Positions 1 through 8,877 are shown, counted from the stretch's first letter. The stretch is 34,765 bases of DNA from JBQCHF01 sp051953655 (GCA_051953655.1 JBQCIO010000321.1:1-34765), one strand, 5' to 3'. The notes: a model not told the origin generated them from the letters alone. Program-made: numbers and translations.

Positions 1-192
1 CTAACCTATGGGCTCTGGGTGCCCCTGACCCAATGCGGATGATCTTCGGGAGCGGGGCCGGCGCCCGGCAGCGCAAGCCGGCGCCGCACCCGCTCCCGCC
101 GTCATCAGCGCCGTTGACCGTGGTGCAGCGTGACCGGAGCCGCCGGGCGGACCGCCGCGACGACGGACGCACGCGAGGATGCGAGCGCCCCC
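1..192. other. Intergenic region downstream of the glutamate dehydrogenase gene, carrying repeat copy 1
   Basis: No convincing gene is visible. The stretch from about 4 to 112 resembles 16760-16860: both begin with AACCTAT, contain a TGATCTT(C/G)GGGA block, and end in a shared 20-mer (93-112, CTCCCGCCGTCATCAGCGCC). The open frames crossing this region are composition artefacts of high-GC DNA. The left edge of the window cuts whatever lies upstream. Confidence 0.5.
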
Positions 193-3100
193 TCACCCCC
201 GCAGCAACGTCCGGATCGTCCGCAGCGCCACCGACAGCGTGGCCAGGTCGAACGTCTCCCCGGCCACGATCTCGCCGAGCGTGCTGCGCGCCCGGGCCAG
301 GCCCTCGGCGTTCTCCTCCTCCCACTGCGCGAGCCGCTCGGCGGGCGTGCCGGGCGCGGTGGTGGTCAGGACGTTGGCGGTCAGGCCGGACAGCGCGCTG
401 TAGAGGTCGTAGCGCAGCGCGGAGCGGGCCAGCGAGGACCAGCGGTCGCCGCGGGGCAGCGCGGTGATCCGGGTGAGGGTGCGGTCGACCTCGAAGAGCG
501 CGGACAGGTGGAAGTAGAGCTCGGCCACCTCCTCCACCGGCAGGCCGTCGGGGGCCTGCTCCGGGCGCACGGTGCCGGCGATCTCGACGACGTCGAGCAG
601 GCTGAACCCGTCGAGCAGCGCGGCGCAGCGGGCGGCGAGCTCCTCGGGCACCCCCTCGGCCTCCAGGGTGGCGATCCGGTTGGCCAGGCGTTCGGCCTCA
701 CCGCCCTGCAGCAGCTCGGGCAGCCGGGTCGAGAGCGCCAGCACCGGGTCGTGGAAGCGCGCGATCTCCGCGCCGGCGTCGAGGGCGCTCTTGCGGTTCT
801 GCAGCAGCCAGCGGGCCACCCGGTCGATGAGCCGGCGGCCCTCGAGGTAGAGGGTGGACTGCGCCGTGGTCGGCACGACGTTGTCGAGCTTCTCGATGGC
901 GGCCCAGTAGTCCTCGAAGTCGAAGACCTCGCGGGCCACGGTGTAGGCCTTGGCGACCTCCACCGCAGACGCCCCGGTCTCCTCCTGGGCGCGGAACACG
1001 AAGGTGATGCCGGCCCGGTTGACCAGGTCGTTGACGACGCAGGTGACGATGATCTCCCGGCGCAGCGGGTGGTCCGACAACCTGTCGGAGTAGCGCGCGC
1101 GGATGGCGTCGGGGAAGTAGCCGACCAGCGCCCGCTGGAACCACGCGATGTCCGCCAGCGAGGAGCGCAGCAGCTCCTCGGTCAGCGTGATCTTGGAGTA
1201 GGCGACGAGCACGGCGAACTCCGGGCTGGTCAGCCCCTCCCCCATGGCCGCGCGCTGCTCGATCTCGCGGTCGCTGGGCAGGAACTCCAGCGCCCGGTCC
1301 AGCTCGCCGCGACGCTCGAGCTCCCTGATGAAGCGCTGGTGGACCGACAGCATGGCCGGCGCCTGGACGCGAGCGTTGCCCAGCAGCACGTTCTGCTCGT
1401 AGTTGTCGCGCAGCACCAGGTAGGCGACGTCGTCGGTCATGCTGGCCAGCAGCTCGTTGCGCTGCTTCACGGTCAGGTCGCCGTCGGCGGCGATCCGGTC
1501 GAGAAGGATCTTGAGGTTCACCTCGTGGTCGGAGGTGTCCACGCCGGCCGAGTTGTCGATGGCGTCGGTGTTCACCCGGACGCCGTGCCGCGCCGCCTCG
1601 ATCCGCCCGAGCTGGGTGAGGCCGAGGTTGCCGCCCTCGCCGACCACCCGGCAGCGCAGGTCCGCGCCGTCGACCCGGATCGGGTCGTTCGCCTTGTCCC
1701 CCGCGGCGGAGTTCGGTTCGGAGGAGGCCTTGACGTAGGTCCCGATGCCGCCGTTCCAGAACAGGTCGACCGGCGCCCGCAGGATCGCGCTCATCAGCTG
1801 TGCGGGGGTCAGGCTCGTGGTGCCCTCGGGCAGCCCGAGCCGCTCGCGCACCTGCCGGCTGACCGGGATGGACTTGGCGGTGCGCGGGTAGACCCCGCCG
1901 CCGGCCGAGATCAGCGAGGTGTCGTAGTCGGCCCAGGACGAGCGGGGCAGGTCGAACAGCCGGCGCCGCTCGGCGTAGGAGACGGCGGCATCCGGTTCGG
2001 GGTCCAGGAAGATGTGCCGGTGGTCGAAGGCGGCCACCAGCAGGATGTGCTCACTGAGCAGCATGCCGTTGCCGAAGACGTCGCCGCTCATGTCGCCGAT
2101 GCCGACGACGGTGAAGTCCTCGGTCTGGGTGTCGACGCCCATCTCGCGGAAGTGCTTCTTCACCGACTCCCACGCACCGCGGGCGGTGATGCCCATCGCC
2201 TTGTGGTCGTAGCCGACCGAGCCGCCGGAGGCGAACGCGTCGCCGAGCCAGTAGCCGTCGGAGATGGCGACCTCGTTGGCGATGTCGGAGAAGGTGGCCG
2301 TGCCCTTGTCCGCCGCGACGACGAGGTAGGTGTCGTCGCCGTCGTGGCGCACCACGCGCTCGGGCGGGACGACCTCGCCGCGCACCAGGTTGTCGGTCAC
2401 GTCGAGCAGACCGGAGATGAAGGTGCGGTAGCAGGCGATGCCCTCGGCCAGCCACGCCTCGCGGTCGACGGCCGGGTCCGGCAGCCGCTTGCCGACGAAG
2501 CCGCCCTTGGAGCCCACCGGCACGATGACGGCGTTCTTCACCATCTGCGCCTTGACCAGGCCCAGGATCTCGGTGCGGAAGTCCTCGCGCCGGTCGGACC
2601 AGCGCAGCCCGCCGCGGGCCACCGGGCCGAAGCGCAGGTGCACGCCCTCGACCCGCGGGGAGTAGACCCAGATCTCGAAGCGCGGTTTGGGCAGCGGGAG
2701 GTCCGGCACCTGCTGCGGGTCGAGCTTGAACGAGACGTAGGGCTTGGTCTTGCCCTCGGCGTCGAGCTGGAAGTAGTTGGTGCGCAGCGTGGCCCGGATG
2801 ACGCCGAGGAAGGAGCGCAGGATGCGGTCCTGGTCCAGCGACTGCACCGAGTCCAGGGCGCCCTCGATCTCCTCGACCAGCCCGGCGGAGATCTCGCCGC
2901 CGTCGCCGAGGTGGCCCGGGCTGAAGCGCGCCTCGAACAGCCGCACCAGCAGCCGGGCGATGCCGACGTTGGCCACCAGGCACTGCTCGACGTAGTCCTG
3001 GCTGAAGGTGCTGCCGGCCTGGCGCAGGTACTTCGCGTAGGCGCGCAGCACCATCGCATGCCGCCAGGTGAGGCCAGCGCGCAGCACGAGGGCGTTGAAC

Positions 3101-5208
3101 CCGTCGCTCTCGGCCGCCCCGGACCAGACCGCGGCGAAGGCGTCCTGGAACAGCTCCTTGAGCCGGTCCGCGGCCTGCTCGGCCGCGGCGTCGTAGCGCA
3201 GGCCGAAGTCGTAGATCCAGAACAGCTTGCCGTCGGCGCGCTGGATCTCGTAGGGGCGCTCGTCGACGACCTCGACGCCCATCCGCTGCAGCGCGGGCAG
3301 GACGTCGGACAGGGACATGGGGGCGTCGCGGTAGACCTTGAACCGCCGCTCGCCCGGGAGTGCGGCGTAGGGCTGGTAGAGGCTCATGGCCAGGTCGGTC
3401 TCCTGGGCCAGGCCGTCCACCCGGCGCAGGTCCGCCACCGCGGTGCGCGGCGGGAAGTCCTCCTTGTAGGCCTCAGGGAACGCGTCGGGGTAGGTGCGCA
3501 GCAGCCGCGCACCCTCCTCCTCGCCGGCCAGCGAGACCAGCGCGTCGGCGAAGTCGTCGGTCCAGGACCGGGTGGCGTCGACCAGCCGCTGCTCGATCTC
3601 GCCGGAGTCGACGTCGGGGATGCTCTGGCCGGGTGCGACCCGCACCACGAAGTGCAGACGGGCCAGCACGGACTCGGACACCCGCGCGGTGTAGTCCACG
3701 CTCTCGGCCCGGAACGCGTCGCGCAGGATCCGCTCCATCCGCAGCCGGACCGCGGTGGTGTAGCGGTCGCGAGGCAGGTAGACCATGCACGAGACGAAGC
3801 GGCCGTAGGCGTCGCGGCGCAGGAACAGCCGCAGCTGGCGGCGCTCCTGCAGGTGCAGCACCGAGCGCATGACCGGCACGAGGTCGGCGGTGTCGACCTG
3901 GAACAGCTCGTCGCGCGGGTAGGTCTCCAGCACCTGCAGGAGGTCCTTGCCGCTGTGGCTGTTGGCCGGGAAGCCGAGGACGTCGAGCACCTCGCGCACC
4001 TTGCGCCGCAGCACCGGCACCCGCTGCACCGACTCGGTGTAGGCGGCGCTGGTGAACAGGCCGAGGAACCGCCGCTCGCCGATGACCGCGCCGGCCTCGT
4101 CGAACTTCTTCACCCCGACGTAGTCGAGATAGGCCGGGCGGTGCACCGTGGAGCGCGAGTTCGCCTTGGTGAGGATGAGGACCTTCTGCTCGCGCGCCTT
4201 GGCGCGGACCTCCGGCGGCAGCTCGCTGAAGCTGTGGCTGACCGCCTGGTCCGAGCGCAGCACCCCGAGGCCGGTGGCGGGCACGGCGCGCAGGGCGTCG
4301 ACGCCGTCGACGGTCTCCAGGGAGTACTCGCGGTAGCCCAGGAAGGTGAAGTGCTCGTCGGCCAGCCAGCGCAGCAGCTCGATCGCTTCGGCGACCTCCG
4401 CCGGTCGCACCGAGGAGGGCGAGTCGTCGGCCAGCTCGTCGGCGACCCGGACGGCCACCTCCTGCATCTTCTCCCAGTCCTCGACGGCCTCGCGGACGTC
4501 GCGCAGCACCCGCTGCAGGTCGGCCGCGACGACCTCGAGCTCCTCGCGGTCGGTCTCCCGGTCGATCTCGACGTGCATCCACGACTCGACCCCGGCCTTG
4601 CCGGCCTTCACCCGGTCGGCCTCGTCGGCGCAGTCGATCCGCTGCAGGTCGCCGGTGACGGTGCGCTCGACGGCGAAGGTGGGGTGGACGACCAGGTGGA
4701 TGGCGCGCCCCTGGCGGGACAGCTCGGCGGTGACCGAGTCGACCAGGAACGGCATGTCGTCGGTCACCACCTCGACGACGGTGTGCCCCGACGCCCAGCC
4801 GTGCTCGTCGACCGTCGGGGTGAAGACCCGCACCGCGGCGGTGCCCTGGGGACGGTGGGCGGCCAGCGCCCGGTGGCTGGTGGCCGCGCCGAGAACATCG
4901 GCGGGGTCGCGCCCGAGCAGGTCCTCCGGGGCGACGTGCTTGTAGTAGCGCTCGAGGAAGGCGCGCAGGTCGCCGTCACCTAGGCGAGCGTGCTCGCCGA
5001 GCTCGGCCGCCCGGACCAGCAGCTCGGCCTTGACCTCCTCCAGCCGGGCGTCGCGCAGCCGCGCCGCCACGGCGCCCGGGCGCTGGTCCAGCGGGGAGCC
5101 GACGGCGCCGTCGCCCCCGCCGTCCACGCCACCCGGCTGCGGACCCCCTGGCTCCTGCGCGGACCGCGACGACCCCGACAGCACCTGCTCGGACACCCGC
5201 TTCGACAC
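193..5208 (-). CDS. gdh: NAD-dependent glutamate dehydrogenase, large 180-kDa class
   Basis: Catalyses NAD-linked oxidative deamination of L-glutamate to 2-oxoglutarate and ammonium in the cytoplasm. At 1671 residues it has the full length of the large bacterial GDH family (Mycobacterium Rv2476c type). An ACT-like region lies around residues 120-195. The catalytic dehydrogenase core runs from about 860 to 905, with GGLRWSDRREDF and then KNAVIVPVGSKGGF, which contains the substrate lysines. The nucleotide-binding half shows AADKGTATFSD near 963 and GDMSGDVFGNGML near 1040. The start is GTG. A second in-frame GTG five codons on (VSEQV) has a GAGAGG about 11 nt before it and is an alternative. 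In mycobacteria this enzyme is inhibited by the FHA protein GarA; nothing here tests that. It lies 48 bp after the tryptophan dioxygenase gene on the same strand, so co-transcription is possible. Confidence 0.96.
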   Translation of the reverse strand: MSKRVSEQVLSGSSRSAQEPGGPQPGGVDGGGDGAVGSPLDQRPGAVAARLRDARLEEVKAELLVRAAELGEHARLGDGDLRAFLERYYKHVAPEDLLGRDPADVLGAATSHRALAAHRPQGTAAVRVFTPTVDEHGWASGHTVVEVVTDDMPFLVDSVTAELSRQGRAIHLVVHPTFAVERTVTGDLQRIDCADEADRVKAGKAGVESWMHVEIDRETDREELEVVAADLQRVLRDVREAVEDWEKMQEVAVRVADELADDSPSSVRPAEVAEAIELLRWLADEHFTFLGYREYSLETVDGVDALRAVPATGLGVLRSDQAVSHSFSELPPEVRAKAREQKVLILTKANSRSTVHRPAYLDYVGVKKFDEAGAVIGERRFLGLFTSAAYTESVQRVPVLRRKVREVLDVLGFPANSHSGKDLLQVLETYPRDELFQVDTADLVPVMRSVLHLQERRQLRLFLRRDAYGRFVSCMVYLPRDRYTTAVRLRMERILRDAFRAESVDYTARVSESVLARLHFVVRVAPGQSIPDVDSGEIEQRLVDATRSWTDDFADALVSLAGEEEGARLLRTYPDAFPEAYKEDFPPRTAVADLRRVDGLAQETDLAMSLYQPYAALPGERRFKVYRDAPMSLSDVLPALQRMGVEVVDERPYEIQRADGKLFWIYDFGLRYDAAAEQAADRLKELFQDAFAAVWSGAAESDGFNALVLRAGLTWRHAMVLRAYAKYLRQAGSTFSQDYVEQCLVANVGIARLLVRLFEARFSPGHLGDGGEISAGLVEEIEGALDSVQSLDQDRILRSFLGVIRATLRTNYFQLDAEGKTKPYVSFKLDPQQVPDLPLPKPRFEIWVYSPRVEGVHLRFGPVARGGLRWSDRREDFRTEILGLVKAQMVKNAVIVPVGSKGGFVGKRLPDPAVDREAWLAEGIACYRTFISGLLDVTDNLVRGEVVPPERVVRHDGDDTYLVVAADKGTATFSDIANEVAISDGYWLGDAFASGGSVGYDHKAMGITARGAWESVKKHFREMGVDTQTEDFTVVGIGDMSGDVFGNGMLLSEHILLVAAFDHRHIFLDPEPDAAVSYAERRRLFDLPRSSWADYDTSLISAGGGVYPRTAKSIPVSRQVRERLGLPEGTTSLTPAQLMSAILRAPVDLFWNGGIGTYVKASSEPNSAAGDKANDPIRVDGADLRCRVVGEGGNLGLTQLGRIEAARHGVRVNTDAIDNSAGVDTSDHEVNLKILLDRIAADGDLTVKQRNELLASMTDDVAYLVLRDNYEQNVLLGNARVQAPAMLSVHQRFIRELERRGELDRALEFLPSDREIEQRAAMGEGLTSPEFAVLVAYSKITLTEELLRSSLADIAWFQRALVGYFPDAIRARYSDRLSDHPLRREIIVTCVVNDLVNRAGITFVFRAQEETGASAVEVAKAYTVAREVFDFEDYWAAIEKLDNVVPTTAQSTLYLEGRRLIDRVARWLLQNRKSALDAGAEIARFHDPVLALSTRLPELLQGGEAERLANRIATLEAEGVPEELAARCAALLDGFSLLDVVEIAGTVRPEQAPDGLPVEEVAELYFHLSALFEVDRTLTRITALPRGDRWSSLARSALRYDLYSALSGLTANVLTTTAPGTPAERLAQWEEENAEGLARARSTLGEIVAGETFDLATLSVALRTIRTLLRG

Positions 5209-5256
5209 CCTCTCGCGTCTCGTTGTCTCGTCTCTCGTCCGGTCCCGCGCCCGGCG

Positions 5257-6129
5257 CTACAGGCCGCCGCGCATCTCCCACAGCAGCGGGTAGTAGCGCA
5301 GGTCCAGCCGGGAGCGCAGGTAGGGCGCGCCGGTGGACCCCCCGGTGCCGGACTTCGTGCCGATCTGCCGCTCCACCATGGTCACGTGCCGCGCCCGCCA
5401 GCGGGCGGCGGCAGCATCGTGCTCGAGCAGCCGCTCGGCCAGCTCCCACGCCTCGCCGTAGCTGTCGCGGTCGACGGCGACCTGGCGCAGCGAGGCGAGC
5501 ACGGCGGCGTCGTCGTGAACTGGCAGCCCGGCCGCGGCCAGCACGCCGAGGTAGGCGTCCCAGAGCGTGGGCTCGGCCAGGCGCTGCTCCAGGCGGGCGC
5601 GCTCGGCGTCGGTGAGGCCGCGGAAGCGCTGCAGGAAGCCGGGGTCCTTGGCCCCGGAGAGGAACTCGAGCTCGCGGAACTGCACCGACTGGAAGCCGCT
5701 GGCCGGGGCGAGCCGGTCGCGGAAGGCGAGGAAGTCCTGCGGGGTCATCGTCTCGAGCACGTCGATCTGCTCGACGAGCACCCGCTCGATGACCGCCACC
5801 CGGGACAGCAGGTGCCGGGCGTGGAAGAGCCGGCCCGCCGTCATCGCCGCGCGCGCGGCGGTGAGCTCGTGCAGCAGCTGCTGGAACCAGAGCTCGTAGA
5901 CCTGGTGGATGGTGATGAAGAGCAGCTCGTCGTGCGCCGGCGGGTCGGACTCGAGCACCTGGGCCGAGAGCAGCTGCTCGAGCCGGAGGTAGGAGCCGTA
6001 GGTGAGGCGGGCGCCCTCCTCGCCGAAGTTGCGCTCGGCACCCTGGCCGACCAGGGAGGCGGACGACGTCGTGCCGCCCGGCGCTGCGGGGGCAGGCGAG
6101 GTCGCAGGTGCTGGCTCCGTTGCCGTCAC
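5257..6129 (-). CDS. kynA: Tryptophan 2,3-dioxygenase
   Basis: Haem enzyme that opens the indole ring of L-tryptophan with O2 to give N-formylkynurenine, the first step of the kynurenine pathway. The protein is 290 residues, usual for bacterial members. The conserved HQVYELWF segment is near residue 75. The C-terminal signature RHVTMVERQIGTKSGTGGS contains His248, the expected proximal haem ligand, and the GTGGS loop that contacts substrate. The first about 25 residues are low-complexity Ala/Pro/Thr and probably disordered. The start is GTG at 6129, with a TAGGCT -10 hexamer 7 nt upstream, which suggests a leaderless message. No kynureninase or formamidase gene is in the window, so the rest of the pathway must lie elsewhere. 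Confidence 0.96.
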   Translation of the reverse strand: MTATEPAPATSPAPAAPGGTTSSASLVGQGAERNFGEEGARLTYGSYLRLEQLLSAQVLESDPPAHDELLFITIHQVYELWFQQLLHELTAARAAMTAGRLFHARHLLSRVAVIERVLVEQIDVLETMTPQDFLAFRDRLAPASGFQSVQFRELEFLSGAKDPGFLQRFRGLTDAERARLEQRLAEPTLWDAYLGVLAAAGLPVHDDAAVLASLRQVAVDRDSYGEAWELAERLLEHDAAAARWRARHVTMVERQIGTKSGTGGSTGAPYLRSRLDLRYYPLLWEMRGGL

Positions 6130-6149
6130 GCAGGTCAGCCTAGACCTGC
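6130..6149 (-). promoter_or_regulatory. kynA promoter -10 enclosed in an inverted repeat (possible operator)
   Basis: GCAGGTC (6130-6136) and GACCTGC (6143-6149) are perfect 7-bp inverted arms. The six bases between them read TAGGCT on the minus strand, a good actinobacterial -10 hexamer, ending 7 nt before the kynA GTG. A protein bound to the arms would cover the -10 and the transcription start. I see no good -35 hexamer. This is inference from sequence only. Confidence 0.5.
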
Positions 6150-6252
6150 CCGCCGGTTCCGATCACGGACTGCGACATGGGCCTGACGAAACTTTGAGCA
6201 AGCGCGGGGCGACGTCGCGATCGCCGATGGGGAGGGTTAGAGCGGGTCGAAA

Positions 6253-6268
6253 CGTGACAGAGGTCATG
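6253..6268 (+). promoter_or_regulatory. CRP/GlxR-like dyad upstream of the APC permease
   Basis: CGTGACAGAGGTCATG has the GTGA-N6-TCA(C/T) layout of CRP-family operators and is a partial dyad, TGAC-AGAG-GTCA. It is centred about 86 bp before the permease ATG. The 11-mer ACGTGACAGAG recurs on the minus strand 66 bp before the pyrroline-5-carboxylate dehydrogenase start (10746-10756), although there only one half-site is good. Confidence 0.3.
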
Positions 6269-6296
6269 TGGGCAATCAGCCAGCGGGTCAGCTGAG

Positions 6297-6318
6297 GGCG
6301 CGGCGACGTCGCCGCGCC
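6297..6318. repeat. 22-bp perfect palindrome in the permease leader
   Basis: The palindrome is centred on GACGTC between 6307 and 6308 and every one of its 22 positions matches its complement. It ends 28 bp before the permease ATG. Its left-central 11-mer GGCGACGTCGC also occurs at 6208-6218. It could be a repressor operator or an mRNA hairpin near the ribosome-binding site; the sequence alone does not separate these. Confidence 0.5.
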
Positions 6319-6346
6319 TCGGACGCCCGGCGGGTCGGGAGGCGCG

Positions 6347-7999
6347 ATGGCGAGCACAGGCACCAGCACCACGGCGGCGGCAGCCGGTACCGGCCTGCGC
6401 CGGGACGTCGGCCGGATCGGGCTGCTGTTCACGAGCATCGGGTCGATCATCGGCTCGGGCTGGCTGTTCGGGGCGCTCAACGCCTCCAAGCAGGCCGGCC
6501 CCGCGGCCGTCGTCTCCTGGGCGCTGGGCGGGGTGATGATCCTGCTCATCGCCCTGGTCTACGCCGAGCTCGGCGCGATGCACCCGGTCTCCGGCGGCGT
6601 CGTCCGCTTCCCGCACTTCGCCTTCGGCTCGTTCGCCTCCTACACGGCCGGCTGGATCACCTGGCTGGCGGCGGCGTCGGTGGCGCCCATCGAGGTGGAG
6701 GCGGCGCTGCAGTACGCCACCAACTACGTGCCGTGGCTGACCCACGAGGTCGACGGCGTGCAGGTCTTCCAGGCCGGCGGCTACGTCGTGGCCGTGGTGC
6801 TCATGGCGGTGTTCTGCGTCGTCAACTTCTACGGCGTGCGCTGGTTCGCGCGGTTCAACACCGCGATCGTGTGGTGGAAGCTGGCCATCATCACGCTGGT
6901 CATCGTCGCGTTCCTGCTCTCCACGTTCCACGGCGACCACTTCACGGCCTTCGGCGGCTTCACCCCCAACGGCTGGCACGGGGTCTTCTCCTCCATCGCC
7001 ACGGCAGGGATCGTCTTCTCCTACCTCGGCTTCCGGCAGGGCGTTGAGCTGGCCGGGGAGAGCAAGAACCCGGGGCGCAACGTGCCGATCGCCGTCGTCG
7101 GCTCGGTGCTGGTGTGCACGCTCATCTACATCGGCCTGCAGGTGGCGTTCATCGGCGCGGTGCCGGACTCGAGCCTTGACAAGGGCTGGTCCGAGCTCAG
7201 CTTCGCCGGCGACTTCGGCCCGCTGGCCGGCATCGCCACGATCCTCGGGATGGGCTGGCTGGCCGGGCTGCTCTACGCCGACGCGATCATCTCCCCCGGC
7301 GACACCGGGCTGATCTACACCACGGTCACCTCGCGCATCTCCTACGCGATGGGCAAGAACGAGAACGCCCCGCGCGGTCTGACCCGCCTGAACGGCAACG
7401 GCGTGCCCTGGATCAGCCTCATCGTCGCGTTCTTCGTGGGCCTGCTGTTCTTCCTGCCGTTCCCCGGCTGGCAGAAGCTGGTCGGCTTCATCACCTCGGC
7501 CACCGTGCTGTCGTTCGGCTCCGGCCCGATCGTGCTCGCCGCGATGCGCCGTGAGCTGCCCGACGAGCGCCGCCCGTTCCGGCTGCCAGGCGGCGACGTC
7601 CTGCCGTTCCTGGCCTTCTGGTCCTCCAACCTGATCGTCTACTGGACCGGCTGGGAGACGAACTGGAAGCTGTTCGCCGCGATCGTGCTCGGCTACGTCC
7701 TGCTCGTGGTGCACAAGGCGACCGGCGGGCACCCGCACGGCTTCGAGTGGCGCTCGGGGTCCTGGGTCTTCCCGTGGCTGGTCGGCCTGGCCGTCATCAG
7801 CTGGATCGGCAACTACGGCGGCGGGCTCGGCCTGCTCGGGTTCGGCACCGGCTTCATCGCCACGTTCCTGCTCTCGCTGCTGGTGTTCGTCTGGGGCGTC
7901 ACCGTGCGCCTGCACCGCGACGCCATGACCGAGCACATCGCCGACTCGCGCTACGAGGAGCCCGACGACTCCCCGGAGACGGTCGACCTGCGCCGCTGA
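6347..7999 (+). CDS. APC-superfamily amino-acid permease
   Basis: Inner-membrane amino-acid transporter, probably proton-coupled, with about 12 hydrophobic segments over 550 residues. Helix 1 carries GLLFTSIGSIIGSGWLFG (about residues 26-43), the glycine-rich substrate-binding break typical of the APC fold. The next segments include YAELGAMHPVSGG, the family's conserved helix 2-3 region. It resembles the long APC permeases sometimes annotated as aspartate:proton symporters (YveA type), but the substrate cannot be read from sequence. The ATG follows GGGAGG by 4 nt. It is divergent from kynA and ends 7 bp before the convergent MerR gene. Its neighbours degrade glutamate, proline and tryptophan, so an uptake role for one of these is reasonable inference. 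Confidence 0.93.
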   Translation: MASTGTSTTAAAAGTGLRRDVGRIGLLFTSIGSIIGSGWLFGALNASKQAGPAAVVSWALGGVMILLIALVYAELGAMHPVSGGVVRFPHFAFGSFASYTAGWITWLAAASVAPIEVEAALQYATNYVPWLTHEVDGVQVFQAGGYVVAVVLMAVFCVVNFYGVRWFARFNTAIVWWKLAIITLVIVAFLLSTFHGDHFTAFGGFTPNGWHGVFSSIATAGIVFSYLGFRQGVELAGESKNPGRNVPIAVVGSVLVCTLIYIGLQVAFIGAVPDSSLDKGWSELSFAGDFGPLAGIATILGMGWLAGLLYADAIISPGDTGLIYTTVTSRISYAMGKNENAPRGLTRLNGNGVPWISLIVAFFVGLLFFLPFPGWQKLVGFITSATVLSFGSGPIVLAAMRRELPDERRPFRLPGGDVLPFLAFWSSNLIVYWTGWETNWKLFAAIVLGYVLLVVHKATGGHPHGFEWRSGSWVFPWLVGLAVISWIGNYGGGLGLLGFGTGFIATFLLSLLVFVWGVTVRLHRDAMTEHIADSRYEEPDDSPETVDLRR

Positions 8000-8006
8000 C
8001 GCCGGC

Positions 8007-8795
8007 TCAGGTGCGGGCGGCGTTGGCCACGATCGAGTCGTGGACGTAGGCGGCCAGGCCGGGGGCGCGACGCTCGTAGTGCTCGGTGAAGCGAGGGTCG
8101 GCCAGGTACATCTCGGCGAGGTTCACGTGCATGGCCGGTGAGAGGTCGTAGAAGCGGCGCGTGATGAGCTGCCGGTGCTCCTCGGCCGCCGCTCTCGCCT
8201 CCGCGCCGTCGGCGGACGCCCCCGTGGCCAGGAGCGCGGCGAACCGCTGCTCCACCGCCTCCTGCTCGGCCTTCACCTCGAGCCAGTCCGACTTGCCATA
8301 GGAGCTGGTCCGCCGCTGCGACTGGGCGTAGGCGTCGGTGTCGCCCCACCGCTGCTCCGCCTCGGCCGCGTGCCGGGCCGGGTCCTCGTCGCCGAAGACC
8401 TCGAACATCTCCTCCGGGCTCAGCCTGATGCCCATCTGCACCGCCTCCATCGTGCGTTCCAGGTCGGCCGCCACGACGAGCATCCGCTCGATCCGGGCGG
8501 TGAGGAGCTCGTGCTGGCGACGCAGGTGGCCGATCTCGTCGACGTCGGGGTCGTCGACGAGCCGGGCCACCTCGTCCAGCGCGAAGCCGAGCTCGCGGTA
8601 GCGCAGGATGCGCGCGAGCCGGTCGACGTCGGCGGCGGCGTAGCGCCGGTAGCCGGCGGCCGTGCGGCCGGTGGGCCGCAGCAGCCCCACCTGGTGGTAG
8701 TGGTGCAGGGTGCGCACCGTCACCCCGGCCAGCCGGGCCAGCTCGCCCACCGACCAGCCTTCCGAACGCGCCTCGCCGCCGTCCTCGCTCCTCAT
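8007..8795 (-). CDS. MerR-family regulator with a TipAS ligand-binding domain
   Basis: Predicted drug-sensing transcription activator of the TipA type, 262 residues. Residues 13-80 form the MerR winged helix (SVGELARLAGVTVRTLHHYH, then RYRELGFALDEV). A coiled coil follows at about 85-125. A TipAS domain spans about 145-255, with WLEVKAEQEAVEQRF and FYDLSPAMHVNLAEMY. In Streptomyces TipAS a cysteine captures thiopeptides covalently; this protein contains no cysteine at all, so any ligand must bind non-covalently. I chose the ATG at 8795 over an upstream start at 8981 because the homologous region begins there and a MerR-type promoter lies immediately upstream. It is probably autoregulated, as other TipA proteins are. 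The only close divergent or downstream partner is the APC permease, which converges with it. Confidence 0.93.
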   Translation of the reverse strand: MRSEDGGEARSEGWSVGELARLAGVTVRTLHHYHQVGLLRPTGRTAAGYRRYAAADVDRLARILRYRELGFALDEVARLVDDPDVDEIGHLRRQHELLTARIERMLVVAADLERTMEAVQMGIRLSPEEMFEVFGDEDPARHAAEAEQRWGDTDAYAQSQRRTSSYGKSDWLEVKAEQEAVEQRFAALLATGASADGAEARAAAEEHRQLITRRFYDLSPAMHVNLAEMYLADPRFTEHYERRAPGLAAYVHDSIVANAART

Positions 8796-8802
8796 GGACA
8801 GG

Positions 8803-8833
8803 ACGCTAGGGACTGACGCGACGTGAGGGTCAA
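8803..8833 (-). promoter_or_regulatory. MerR-type promoter with a 19-bp spacer, leaderless
   Basis: On the minus strand, TTGACC (8828-8833) is followed by exactly 19 bp and then TAGCGT (8803-8808). MerR-family activators act on promoters with such overlong spacers. The spacer edge shows a TGAC-N11-GTCA dyad. The -10 ends 7 nt before the ATG, so the transcript is probably leaderless. A second inverted repeat, GTCAA-GCCT-TTGAC (8829-8842), overlaps the -35. Confidence 0.6.
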
Positions 8834-8877
8834 GCCTTTGACGTGGCGCAGCGGGGAAGACGCGGGTGACGGGAGGG

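Noticed and set aside
130..4983. 1617-residue open frame on the plus strand
   Set aside because: It runs opposite the real glutamate dehydrogenase gene and is rich in Arg, Gly and Val-like repeats typical of antisense frames in high-GC DNA; no domain signature.
6140..7936. 598-residue minus-strand frame opposite the permease
   Set aside because: It has biased composition with no hydrophobic or catalytic pattern; the permease is unmistakable.
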